From Arthrobacter sp. ov407 (GTDB lineage Bacteria; Actinomycetota; Actinomycetes; Actinomycetales; Micrococcaceae), in contig NZ_FNGD01000001.1 of the NCBI RefSeq assembly GCF_900102895.1, positions 186,001-250,000 of the forward strand: a DNA stretch of 64,000 nt. Direction: 5' to 3'. The notes below the pieces were generated by a model, which did not search any database, was not told the origin of the DNA, and was given only the letters and a program-made list of their open reading frames with translations. The translations under genes and the position numbers were made by a program. Below are positions 35,469-43,883 of this stretch, piece by piece. Numbering within the stretch: the stretch's first letter is position 1; the number at the start of each line of letters is the position of its first letter.

Positions 35469-35747
35469 CTACAGCGTTACCAGCTTGACCGGCTCGGCCA
35501 GCAGTGCGCTGAGGGATTCATTCAGGTCCTGGACGGCCGTGCCCTTGGAGTGCTTGTCCAGGTCCGCCTGGCTGGCCCACCGTTCGGTCAGCACGAGCTT
35601 GTCCTCGCTGGCCTCGGTGAGCTCGTAGCGGATACAGCCGGGCTCGTGGACCACCTCGTCAATCGCAATGTCCAAGGCGAGCTTCACGCGGAAGAATTCG
35701 CCGTCGTTGGGGATGAAAATGGCCTGAAGATCAACGGGTGCACTCAT
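35469..35747 (-). CDS. Antibiotic biosynthesis monooxygenase (ABM) domain protein
   Basis: This 92-residue dimeric ferredoxin-like ABM/quinol monooxygenase-type protein has FFRVKLALDIAIDEVVHEPGCIRYELTEA and LTERWASQADLDKHSKGTAVQDL, the standard family pattern. It may be a cofactor-free monooxygenase or a small binding protein. ATG 35747 was selected because the domain starts there. It diverges from the acyl-CoA synthetase. Confidence 0.85.
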   Translation of the reverse strand: MSAPVDLQAIFIPNDGEFFRVKLALDIAIDEVVHEPGCIRYELTEASEDKLVLTERWASQADLDKHSKGTAVQDLNESLSALLAEPVKLVTL

Positions 35748-35858
35748 GGCAATTACCCTACCGGGCCGCCGCGCCGACGCCGGAAGATGACCCAAGATTT
35801 CATAGGACTTCCAAGCTTTGCTCTTCTTTTGCCTGCGGTCAGTTGGTAGCGTCACACC

Positions 35859-37547
35859 ATGCTTGCTTACACAGCCGGGGACACTGACGTCCCGCTGCTC
35901 GAGGAAACCATTGGCGCGAACTTCGAACGGATTGCGGCGCGGTTCCCCTATCAGGACGCCCTGATCGAGGCGGCCGCGGTGCCCGGCGAAGAGGCCCGGC
36001 GGTGGAGCTATTCCAAGTTGAACGACGACGTCGACCGCCTGGCGCGTGCGCTCCTCGCCCTGGGCGTCGCGAAGGGCGAGCGGGTCGGCATCTGGAGCCC
36101 CAACTGCGCCGAATGGACCATCCTGCAGTACGCCACCGCGAAAATCGGGGCGATTCTGGTCAACGTCAACCCCGCCTACCGCAGCCACGAGCTCGAGTTC
36201 GTCGTCAAGCAGAACGGCATGCGGATGCTGGTCACCGCGCCGTCGGATCGGAACAGCGACTACACCGGAATGGCGCGGCAGGCGTTGGCGGAGTGCCCGG
36301 ACCTGCGCGAGCTGGTTTTCCTCCCGGATGCCGGCCTGGGCGGGCTGGCTGCGGGCGAGCCGGAAAACGAGGCGGAGCGCACGTACGCCGAGCTGCTCAA
36401 ACGGGCTGACGACGTCGGGCACTCCGCCCTGAAGGCGCGCATGGCGGAACTGGATCCGCACGATCCCATCAACCTGCAGTACACCTCGGGCACCACGGGT
36501 TTCCCGAAGGGCGCCACGCTGACGCACCACAATATCCTCAACAACGGCTACTCGATCGGTGAGCAGCTGGGCTACACGGAACACGACCGGGTGGTGATCC
36601 CGGTGCCCTTCTATCACTGCTTCGGCATGGTGATCGGAAACCTGGCTGCCCTCAGCCACGGCGCCGCCACCATCATCCCCGGCCGGGCGTTCACGCCCGC
36701 CGCGGCACTGGAAGCCGTGCAGGACTTCGGCGGAACCTCGCTGTACGGGGTGCCGACCATGTTCATCGCCGAGCTCGCCCTGCCGGAGTTCGCCTCCTAC
36801 GACCTCTCGACCCTGCGCACGGGCGTGATGGCCGGATCGCTGTGCCCGATCGAGGTGATGAACCGGGTCATCACCGAAATGAACATGACCGACGTCGCCA
36901 TTTGCTACGGCATGACGGAGACCTCGCCGGTGTCCACGATGACCCGGAGCGTGGACACCATGGCCCAGCGGACCGAGACCGTGGGGCGGACCATGCCGAA
37001 CCTGGAGAGCCGGATTGTGGACCCGGTGACGGGAGAAGTGTTGGAGCGCGGCGGAATCGGCGAACTCTGCACGCGCGGCTACGCCGTGATGCGGGGGTAC
37101 TGGAACCAGCCGGACAAGACGGCCGAGGCGATCGACGCCGACGGCTGGATGCATACCGGGGACCTCGCCCGGATGGACGACGGCGGGTACATCGTGATCG
37201 AGGGCCGGATCAAGGACATGGTGATCCGCGGCGGCGAGAACGTCTATCCGCGCGAAATCGAGGAATTCCTCTACACCCATCCGGATATCCAGGACGTGCA
37301 GGTGATCGGCGTCCCGGACGCCAAATACGGCGAGGAATTGATGGCCTGCGTCATTCTGAAGCCCGGCGCCGCGCCAATGGACGCCGCCAGCCTGGCCGAG
37401 TTCTGCCGCGGCAAGCTGGCGCACTACAAGATTCCGCGCTATGTGGACGTCCGTGAGAGCTTTCCGATGACCGTCTCCGGCAAGATCCGGAAGGTGGACA
37501 TGCGCCAGGAGGCCGCGGCCAGGCTGGGTCTCCCGGCCGGCGACTGA
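35859..37547 (+). CDS. Acyl-CoA synthetase (AMP-binding)
   Basis: This 562-residue ANL-superfamily ligase carries the AMP-binding P-loop YTSGTTGFPKGATLTH, YGMTETSPVS, HTGDLARMDDGGY and GRIKDMVIRGGENVYPREIEEFLY, and the C-terminal catalytic lysine in SGKIRKVDMRQ. It is nearest to medium/long-chain fatty-acid CoA ligases (FadD-like) and activates carboxylic acids through an acyl-adenylate. TAGCGT (35847-35852) ends six bases before the ATG, a likely leaderless start. Confidence 0.92.
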   Translation: MLAYTAGDTDVPLLEETIGANFERIAARFPYQDALIEAAAVPGEEARRWSYSKLNDDVDRLARALLALGVAKGERVGIWSPNCAEWTILQYATAKIGAILVNVNPAYRSHELEFVVKQNGMRMLVTAPSDRNSDYTGMARQALAECPDLRELVFLPDAGLGGLAAGEPENEAERTYAELLKRADDVGHSALKARMAELDPHDPINLQYTSGTTGFPKGATLTHHNILNNGYSIGEQLGYTEHDRVVIPVPFYHCFGMVIGNLAALSHGAATIIPGRAFTPAAALEAVQDFGGTSLYGVPTMFIAELALPEFASYDLSTLRTGVMAGSLCPIEVMNRVITEMNMTDVAICYGMTETSPVSTMTRSVDTMAQRTETVGRTMPNLESRIVDPVTGEVLERGGIGELCTRGYAVMRGYWNQPDKTAEAIDADGWMHTGDLARMDDGGYIVIEGRIKDMVIRGGENVYPREIEEFLYTHPDIQDVQVIGVPDAKYGEELMACVILKPGAAPMDAASLAEFCRGKLAHYKIPRYVDVRESFPMTVSGKIRKVDMRQEAAARLGLPAGD

Positions 37548-37611
37548 CAGCACCGCGTTGCTCTTGGGTGGCTGAGGCCGGGAGTGCTGCTTCGTAGCCG
37601 GGGCGGTTCCG

Positions 37612-37687
37612 TCCGGGGGCACTTTGGGCGCAATGTTCGACTCCGGCGCCCTGGTTGGCGGCGTGTCCGGGCCAAAGTCCCCCCGGA
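37612..37687. terminator. Inverted repeat between convergent genes
   Basis: TCCGGGGGCACTTTGG (37612-37627) pairs with 37672-37687 with one mismatch. The 44-base interior adds a GGGCGC/GGCGCCC stem. It is likely a bidirectional terminator for the synthetase and glycosylase genes. Confidence 0.6.
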
Positions 37688-37719
37688 GTGCGGCCGGGCC
37701 CGGTTGTGGGTCGGGTAGG

Positions 37720-38700
37720 TCAGTGGCCGCGGTGGTCCTGGATGGTCATGCGCGGGCCGAAGGTCGGTTTCCGGAAGCCGCTCAGCCCGAGCATCCGGAC
37801 CACCCGCTGCCTGTGCCCCGCCCAGGGGGCCAGCAGCCTGAGCATGCCGGCGTCGTCCGTGCGGCGGCCGGTCAGGGCGGCGCCCACGTAGGCCGCAAGG
37901 TGGTAATCGCCCACCGCGATCGAATCCGGACAGCCGTGCGTGCGCTGCACCACCTCCGCCGCCGTCCACACCCCGATTCCGGGGAGGGTCTGCAGTTTGG
38001 CCCCGGCCTCCGTGGCGGGAAGGGCGGCGAGCCGTTCAAGCGCGACGGCGGAACGCAGCGCCCGCATGATGGTTGCCGAACGCTGCGGCCCCACGCCGGC
38101 CTTGTGCCATTCCCACGAAGGAATCTGCAGCCACTGCGCCGCCGTCGGCTGGACCAGCAGGTTGGCGGGGGCAACGGTGCCGGCACCCGGCGCCGCCGTC
38201 CCGAAGCGGTACATCAGATAGCGGTACCCGCGGCGGGCCTCGATGACGGTGACCTTCTGCTCCAGGATGGTCGGCACCAGTGAGTCGATCATCCGGCCGG
38301 TTGCAGGCAGCCGGATCGCGAGGTTCCGGCGTCGGGCTTCAACCACCATGCGCGGGAGCGTGGCGTGGAACGCGGGCTCGTCGAAGCCGGACCAGTCGTC
38401 CTCGCTCCCGAGCATGCGCGGTACGGAATCGACGGCGTCCACCGCTCCGGGGCCCCAGGCCTGCGCGTCCACTGCCGGGTCCGCCCGCGGCCCGGCGGTT
38501 GCCAGGCGCAGCGTGGCCGGACCGCGCGGCGTCGTGAACGCGAGCCAGACCCCGTCCGGGGCGGTGCGGATGGAAGGGTCGCCGTGGCCGCGCAGGAGCG
38601 TGCCGATGGTTTGCATCAAGTCGAACGGGCCGCCCGGGCGCCACCGCAATGAGGCGTCCGCCGCGGCGGCGAGGCCCGCGGGGACGTCTGCAACGGTCAT
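37720..38700 (-). CDS. AlkA-type DNA-3-methyladenine glycosylase
   Basis: This 326-residue base-excision enzyme of the HhH-GPD superfamily has the helix-hairpin-helix LQTLPGIGVWTAAEVVQRTHG followed by the catalytic aspartate in SIAVGDYHLA. The upstream TILEQKVTVIEARRGYRYLMYRFG block is the HhH-GPD opening, and the N-terminal 110 residues form the AlkA-like beta domain. It removes alkylated purines from DNA. No Ada-type partner is adjacent. Confidence 0.88.
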   Translation of the reverse strand: MTVADVPAGLAAAADASLRWRPGGPFDLMQTIGTLLRGHGDPSIRTAPDGVWLAFTTPRGPATLRLATAGPRADPAVDAQAWGPGAVDAVDSVPRMLGSEDDWSGFDEPAFHATLPRMVVEARRRNLAIRLPATGRMIDSLVPTILEQKVTVIEARRGYRYLMYRFGTAAPGAGTVAPANLLVQPTAAQWLQIPSWEWHKAGVGPQRSATIMRALRSAVALERLAALPATEAGAKLQTLPGIGVWTAAEVVQRTHGCPDSIAVGDYHLAAYVGAALTGRRTDDAGMLRLLAPWAGHRQRVVRMLGLSGFRKPTFGPRMTIQDHRGH

Positions 38701-38863
38701 TCGAACATGTTCCCATGCCGCCCTGACAGCGGCCGCATCCGCAGCAACGGCGCCTGGGCCGTAGGGCCCTTAACCTCCGGCGCTGCCGGGGCTAAAATCC
38801 GGCTGTGGCGTGGAGCGCCCACGCCCGCCTCTTGGCCCCAATCCTTGTTCTTAGGAGAGTGTG

Positions 38864-39286
38864 ATGGCTGGTGGAGTGGTACATTTCGAAATCCCCGCAG
38901 ACGACGAGAGCCGCGCACGGGAGTTCTACAGTTCGGCGTTCGGCTGGGAGGTAAGCTCCGTGCCGGAGATGAGCTACGCCATGATCAAAACGACGCCGAC
39001 GGATGCAACGGGCATGCCCTCCGTTCCGGGCTCCATCAACGGCGGCATGTTCCGTCGCGAAGGAGACCTCAGGTCCCCGATGGTCACGGTGGACGTCGAT
39101 GACATTGACGCGGTGTTGGAAAAGATCAATGCCCTGGGCGGCAGCACCGTCACGCCACGTCAAGAAGTCGGCACCATGGGCTGGGCCGCCTACTTCCGGG
39201 ACACCGAAGGCAATGTGGTCGGGCTTTGGCAGAGTGCCCCGCGCGGCGGAGGCACCGGCCCGGCGGCGGATGACATCGGCGCCTGA
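38864..39286 (+). CDS. VOC family protein
   Basis: This 140-residue single glyoxalase/bleomycin-resistance fold has VVHFEIPADDESRAREFYSSAFGWEV at the start and TMGWAAYFRDTEGNVVGLWQ near the end. It is the type often annotated as a 27-kDa-antigen Cfp30B relative. ATG 38864 has AGGAGA five bases upstream; GTG 38861 is too close. The substrate is unknown. The stop region CTGACGCCC/CTGACGGGC (39283-39300) is a degenerate nine-base duplication. Confidence 0.85.
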   Translation: MAGGVVHFEIPADDESRAREFYSSAFGWEVSSVPEMSYAMIKTTPTDATGMPSVPGSINGGMFRREGDLRSPMVTVDVDDIDAVLEKINALGGSTVTPRQEVGTMGWAAYFRDTEGNVVGLWQSAPRGGGTGPAADDIGA

Positions 39287-39324
39287 CGCCCCTGACGGGC
39301 ACGCTGGCCCCTCAGTCATCCACC

Positions 39325-40518
39325 TCAGTGCATCCCCGTGGTGAGCCACAGTGCCACGACCGCCAACGGGACCGTGAGGACGGCGGCGACCACGCCGGCC
39401 ACGGCGAAGCCTCCCCAGCGGATCTCCACGTTGAGGGAACGGAGCCGCTCGTGCCACAGCAGGGTGGCCAAGGAAGCCCACGGGGTCACCAGCGGGCCCA
39501 GGTTCACGCCGATCAGCAGGGCAGCCAGCCGGGCCGGGGAGCCGCCCACTGGTTCCAGGGCCAAATAGGCGGGCAGGTTGTTGACCGCGTTGGCCGCCCC
39601 CGCGCCCAAGCCGGCGAGCTGCAGGAGCGCCGGCAGGCTCTCGCCCGCGCCGGCGATTCCGGACAGGAACCGGGTGAGCCCGTTGGCGTGCAGGGCATCC
39701 ACCACCATGAACAGTCCGGACGTGAGCATGAGCGGGCGCCAGGGAATCATGGACCAGCGAAGGACGGAGCGCCGCCGCCAGAGGAAAAGCAGGAGCAGGG
39801 CAGCGGCCGCCGCGAGCGCCGGGATCTGCACCGGAACCCCGGAGACAAGCGCCGGAAGCAGGACCACTATGACACCGGATGCCGCGTACAGCAGCACCCG
39901 GTCCCGCACTTTATGGACCGGCTGCGGCCCGTACTCGCCGCGCAGATCCTTCCGGAAGGCCAGCCACAGCAGCACCAAGGGCGCGAGGATCCCCACCAGG
40001 GCCGGGGCCCACACCAGCGAAGCGAACGCGGCGGGGCTGAGCTTGAGCCGGTCCTGCGCCAGCAGGTTGGTCAGGTTGGAGACCGGCAGCAGCAGCGAGG
40101 CCGTGTTCGCTAGCCACACCGTGGTCAGCGCGAACGGCAGCGGCGGAATGCGGGCGTGAATGGCCAGCAGCACGACGACGGGAGTGACCAGCACCGCCGT
40201 CGTATCCAGCGACAAGAACACCGTGGAAACCGTTGCGAGGGCGATGACGAGGAACCACAGCAAGAGGACCCGGCCGCGGCCCAGGGCGGCCAGCCGCTCG
40301 GTAACCACCCGGAAGAGCCCGGCCTCATCCACCAGCTCGGTGACCAGGGACATCGCCACGACGAACGTCAGCACCGGCACGGTCCGTGCCGCCAGCGCCT
40401 GGAAGTCGGCAACCGGCAGCAGCCCGGACGCCAGCGCCGCGCATCCGGCCAGCAGCATGCCCGCGGGCAGCGCGTAGCTCCTGAGCTTCTTCAGCCGTGC
40501 GGTCCTCGTCACCGCCAT
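39325..40518 (-). CDS. SLC13/ArsB-like anion permease
   Basis: This 397-residue inner-membrane protein has about 10-11 helices. FLSLDTTAVLVTPVVVLLA and LANTASLLLPVSNLTNLLA in the first half, and GAANAVNNLPAYLALEP in the second, are the inverted hairpin-type motifs of the ion transporter superfamily that contains ArsB, NhaD and SLC13. It may export arsenite or move another anion; no ars genes are adjacent, so the substrate is open. ATG 40518 has GGGAGG directly upstream. It diverges from cbs. Confidence 0.82.
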   Translation of the reverse strand: MAVTRTARLKKLRSYALPAGMLLAGCAALASGLLPVADFQALAARTVPVLTFVVAMSLVTELVDEAGLFRVVTERLAALGRGRVLLLWFLVIALATVSTVFLSLDTTAVLVTPVVVLLAIHARIPPLPFALTTVWLANTASLLLPVSNLTNLLAQDRLKLSPAAFASLVWAPALVGILAPLVLLWLAFRKDLRGEYGPQPVHKVRDRVLLYAASGVIVVLLPALVSGVPVQIPALAAAAALLLLFLWRRRSVLRWSMIPWRPLMLTSGLFMVVDALHANGLTRFLSGIAGAGESLPALLQLAGLGAGAANAVNNLPAYLALEPVGGSPARLAALLIGVNLGPLVTPWASLATLLWHERLRSLNVEIRWGGFAVAGVVAAVLTVPLAVVALWLTTGMH

Positions 40519-40588
40519 ATCCTCCCACCTGCCGCAGCCGTGGCCGCGCCGACGTGCCTGCAGCGCCGGAGACGGTAACTTTGTACCT

Positions 40589-41974
40589 ATGAAGTACGCC
40601 CAGTCCGTTCTGGACCTCATTGGCCATACGCCGCTCGTCAAACTCAACCACGTGACCGACGGCATCGCAGCCACCGTCCTGGTGAAGCTCGAATACCTGA
40701 ACCCCGGCGGTTCGATCAAGGACCGCATCGCGGCGAAGATGATCGAGGAGGCCGAACGAACGGGCAAGCTCCTGCCCGGCGGCACGATCGTGGAGCCCAC
40801 CTCGGGCAACACCGGCGTCGGCCTGGCGCTCGTGGCGCAGCAGAAGGGCTACCGCTGCATCTTCGTCGTGCCGGACAAGGTCGGCGAGGACAAGCGGGCC
40901 GTGCTCCAGGCCTACGGAGCCGAAGTGGTGGTCACGCCCACCGCTGTCCCGCCGGACAGCCCGCAAAGTTACTACGGCGTCTCCGACCGGCTTGTCACCG
41001 AGATCCCGGGAGCCTACAAGCCGGACCAGTTCTCCAACCCGGCCGCCCCGGCGAGCCACTATGAGTCCACCGGCCCGGAAATCTGGCACGACACCGACGG
41101 CCTGATCACGCACTGCGTGATCGGCGCCGGGACCGGTGGCACGATCACCGGCACCGGCCGGTACCTCAAGGAAGTTTCCGCCGCGCGGCCCGTGGCCGAG
41201 GGCGGCGTCGTGAAGATCATTGGCGCCGATCCCGCCGGCTCGGTGTACTCCGGCGGCACGGGCCGCCCGTACTTCGTCGAAGGCGTCGGGGAGGACATGT
41301 GGCCGGCCAACTATGACAAGTCCGTCCCGGACGACGTCATTGCCGTCAGCGACGCCGATTCCTTCGCGATGACGCGCCGGCTGGCGCGCGAGGAGGGCCT
41401 GCTGGTGGGCGGGTCCTCGGGCATGGCCGTCGTGGCCGCCATGGACGTCGCCAAGGACCTCCCGGCGGAAGCCGTCGTCGTGGTCATCCTGCCGGACTCC
41501 GGCCGCGGCTACCTGGCGAAGATCTTCAACGACCAGTGGATGCGCTCCTACGGCTTCATGGCCAGCGGGGACGAGGCCTCGGTGGGCGAGATCCTCAAGG
41601 CCAAGACCGGTGAACTCCCGGACCTCGTCCACATCCACCCGAACGAGTCCGTCCGCGATGTCATCAACATCATGAACGAGTACGGCGTCTCGCACATCCC
41701 CGTCCTGTCCCAGGAACCGCCCGTGGTCATGGGCGAGGTGCTTGGCGCCGTGGACGAGCGCACGCTTACGGCCAAGCTCTTCCGCGGCGAGGCCAAACTC
41801 TCGGACAAAATCTCCGAACACATGGGAGCCCGGCTTCCTGTGATCGGCTCGCTGGAATCGATCTCGACCGCCCGCGAACTCCTCTCCGACGCTGACACCC
41901 TCATGGTGACGTTTGTCGGCGCTCCGGTGGGGATCCTGACCCGCCACGACCTCCTCGCGTACCTCAGCAACTGA
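40589..41974 (+). CDS. cbs: Cystathionine beta-synthase
   Basis: This 461-residue PLP enzyme joins serine (or O-acetylserine) and homocysteine to cystathionine. The PLP lysine is Lys44 in NPGGSIKDRI, the phosphate loop is GAGTGGTITGTGRYLKE, and PTSGNTGVGLA is the substrate loop. Residues about 335-461 hold a CBS-domain pair (SVRDVINIMNEYGVSHIPVLSQ, and DTLMVTFVGAPVGILTRHDLLAYL). It forms an operon with metB, with 17 bases between them. TAACTT (40576-40581) ends seven bases before the ATG. Confidence 0.95.
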   Translation: MKYAQSVLDLIGHTPLVKLNHVTDGIAATVLVKLEYLNPGGSIKDRIAAKMIEEAERTGKLLPGGTIVEPTSGNTGVGLALVAQQKGYRCIFVVPDKVGEDKRAVLQAYGAEVVVTPTAVPPDSPQSYYGVSDRLVTEIPGAYKPDQFSNPAAPASHYESTGPEIWHDTDGLITHCVIGAGTGGTITGTGRYLKEVSAARPVAEGGVVKIIGADPAGSVYSGGTGRPYFVEGVGEDMWPANYDKSVPDDVIAVSDADSFAMTRRLAREEGLLVGGSSGMAVVAAMDVAKDLPAEAVVVVILPDSGRGYLAKIFNDQWMRSYGFMASGDEASVGEILKAKTGELPDLVHIHPNESVRDVINIMNEYGVSHIPVLSQEPPVVMGEVLGAVDERTLTAKLFRGEAKLSDKISEHMGARLPVIGSLESISTARELLSDADTLMVTFVGAPVGILTRHDLLAYLSN

Positions 41975-41991
41975 CCAGTTCAAGGAGTCCC

Positions 41992-43194
41992 ATGTCCCTG
42001 CCTGAAAGCTCTTCCTCGAAAAACCCGGGTTTCAACACCCGCGCCATCCACGCCGGCCAGGCGTTTGAGCCCCGCACCGGGGCGGTGGTGCCCCCCGTAC
42101 ACTTCTCGTCGACCTATGCCCAGGACGGCATCGGCGGGCTGCGGGACGGCTACGAATACGGCCGGGGCACCAACCCCACCCGTGACTCGCTGCAGGAGCA
42201 GCTGGCCGCGCTGGAAGGCGGGAGCGCCGCGTTCTCCTTTAGCTCGGGCCTAGCCGCCGAGGACTCGATGATCCGCGCCCTCACCCGCCCCGGTGACCAC
42301 ATTGTGCTCGGCAACGACGCCTACGGCGGAACCTACCGGCTCATCAGCCGGGTCCTGGGGGACTGGGGCATCGGCAACACCCCGGTGGACATGTCCGACC
42401 TCGACGCCGTGGCAGCGGCCGTCGCAGCAGGCGGCACCGCCGACGGCGGCGGCAAGACCCGCCTGGTGTGGGTGGAGACGCCGTCGAACCCGATGATGAA
42501 GATCACCGACATCGAGGCGCTCGCCAAGGTCGCACACGACGCCGGCGCGCTCCTCGTGGTCGACAACACCTTCGCCTCGCCGTACCTGCAGACCCCGCTC
42601 GCCCTCGGCGCCGACATCGTGGTGCACTCCACCACCAAGTACATCGGCGGCCACTCGGACGTCGTCGGCGGCGCGATCGTGGTCAACGACCCGGAACTGG
42701 CGGAGAAGATCGGCTTCGTGCAGTTCGCCGTCGGCGCCGTGTCCGGGCCGATGGACGCCTTCCTCACCACCCGCGGTCTGAAAACCCTCGGCGTGCGCAT
42801 GGACCGGCACAGCGACAACGCCCAGGCCGTGGCTGAATGGCTGCTGGAGCGCCCCGAAGTGGAGGCCGTGCTGTACCCGGGCCTGCCCTCCCACCCGGGC
42901 CACGAGCTGGCCCGGAAACAGATGAAGAAGTTCGGTGGCATGATCTCCGTGCAGTTCAAGGGCGGCGAGGCCGCGGCACGCAAGGTGGCCGAATCGACCT
43001 CCGTGTTCACCCTGGCCGAGTCGCTGGGCGGGATCGAATCGCTCATGAACTACCCCTCGGAAATGACGCACGCCTCGGTCAAGGGCACCGAACTGGCGGT
43101 TCCGGTCAACCTGATCAGGCTCTCGTGCGGCATCGAGGACGTCGAGGACCTGATCGCGGACCTCGACGCCGCGCTCTCCTCCCTGGAAAGCTAG
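41992..43194 (+). CDS. metB: Cystathionine gamma-synthase/lyase
   Basis: This 400-residue Cys/Met-metabolism PLP enzyme has the PLP lysine Lys216 in HSTTKYIGGHSDVVGG and the family start GFNTRAIHAGQ. YEYGRGTNPTRD and ESLGGIESL are also present. It acts together with the preceding cystathionine beta-synthase; whether the net direction is cysteine-to-homocysteine (gamma-synthase) or the reverse (gamma-lyase) cannot be decided from sequence, and next to cbs the lyase direction is plausible. AAGGAG lies before the ATG. Confidence 0.93.
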   Translation: MSLPESSSSKNPGFNTRAIHAGQAFEPRTGAVVPPVHFSSTYAQDGIGGLRDGYEYGRGTNPTRDSLQEQLAALEGGSAAFSFSSGLAAEDSMIRALTRPGDHIVLGNDAYGGTYRLISRVLGDWGIGNTPVDMSDLDAVAAAVAAGGTADGGGKTRLVWVETPSNPMMKITDIEALAKVAHDAGALLVVDNTFASPYLQTPLALGADIVVHSTTKYIGGHSDVVGGAIVVNDPELAEKIGFVQFAVGAVSGPMDAFLTTRGLKTLGVRMDRHSDNAQAVAEWLLERPEVEAVLYPGLPSHPGHELARKQMKKFGGMISVQFKGGEAAARKVAESTSVFTLAESLGGIESLMNYPSEMTHASVKGTELAVPVNLIRLSCGIEDVEDLIADLDAALSSLES

Positions 43195-43248
43195 CTGCAC
43201 CGCCAAAGCTGAACCCCGGCGCACGCGTCATGCCCCTGCGCGGGACGG

Positions 43249-43285
43249 ACACCCTAGCTTTCTCTAAGAGAGTCAGCTAGGGTGT
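43249..43285. promoter_or_regulatory. Nested palindrome over the hxlR promoter
   Basis: ACACCCTAGCT (43249-43259) and AGCTAGGGTGT (43275-43285) are perfect 11-base inverted repeats. The interior contains a second palindrome, TCTCTAAGAGA (43261-43271). The right arm contains the TAGGGT -10 box (43278-43283) of the HxlR gene, so a protein bound here would block its transcription. Confidence 0.7.
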
Positions 43286-43289
43286 CCGC

Positions 43290-43883
43290 ATGGCACTCCG
43301 ATCCGACTGGTCCCAGCGGACCTGCAGCATGGCCCGCGGGCTCGACATCCTCGGCGATCCCTGGAGCATGCTGGTCCTGCGCGAGGTGTTCTTCGGCAAC
43401 GGCCGCTTCGAGGCCATTAAGGCCCGGCTGGGGGCGGCCGATTCCGTCCTCACCAAGCGGCTCGCCGGGCTCGTGGAGGCCGGCCTCCTCACCCGGCGGC
43501 CGTACGGCGACGGCGGCCGCACCCGCCAGGAATACGTCCTCACCGCCAAAGGCGAAGACGCCCTCCCGGTGCTCAACGCCGTCGTGATCTGGTCCGAAAA
43601 GCACCTCCCGGCGCCTTCCGGGCAGGCGCACATGTTCGTCATCCACAGCGGCTGCGGGGAGAGGACCACTTCGGCGGACACGTGTACGGCCTGCGGGGAA
43701 CCGCTGACGGCCGCCAACACCAGCTGGCACAGCCTCTCCCGCACCGCGGACCCCGTGCCCCTGGCCTCGGCCGGCACCGGGACCCCAGTCCAGAACGGAA
43801 CCCCTGTCCAGGACGGAACCCCTGTCCAGGACGGAACCCCTGTCCAGGACGGAACCCCTGCCCAGAACGGAACCGCCGCATGA
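43290..43883 (+). CDS. HxlR family regulator with TPVQDG repeat tail
   Basis: This 197-residue protein has a winged-helix HxlR domain (about 8-110) with CSMARGLDILGDPWSMLVLREVFFG and FEAIKARLGAADSVLTKRLAGLVEAGLL. A small Cys-bearing region (CGERTTSADTCTACGEPL, a possible zinc site) follows. The last 35 residues are five tandem TPVQDG-type hexapeptides. The stop overlaps the start of the MFS gene (ATGA, 43880-43883), so it probably controls that exporter and itself through the nested palindrome upstream. The mRNA is probably leaderless. Confidence 0.88.
   Translation: MALRSDWSQRTCSMARGLDILGDPWSMLVLREVFFGNGRFEAIKARLGAADSVLTKRLAGLVEAGLLTRRPYGDGGRTRQEYVLTAKGEDALPVLNAVVIWSEKHLPAPSGQAHMFVIHSGCGERTTSADTCTACGEPLTAANTSWHSLSRTADPVPLASAGTGTPVQNGTPVQDGTPVQDGTPVQDGTPAQNGTAA
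43782..43871. repeat. 18-bp tandem repeat, five copies
   Basis: There are five units of ACCCCTGTCCAGGACGGA or near copies at 43782, 43800, 43818, 43836 and 43854. They encode TPVQ(D/N)G in frame at the HxlR C-terminus and end nine bases before the ATGA junction with the MFS gene. The three middle units are identical. Confidence 0.97.

Noticed and set aside
35748..37622. Long extension of the ABM monooxygenase frame opposite the acyl-CoA synthetase
   Set aside because: The 92-residue domain is complete by itself and the rest is antisense to a real enzyme.
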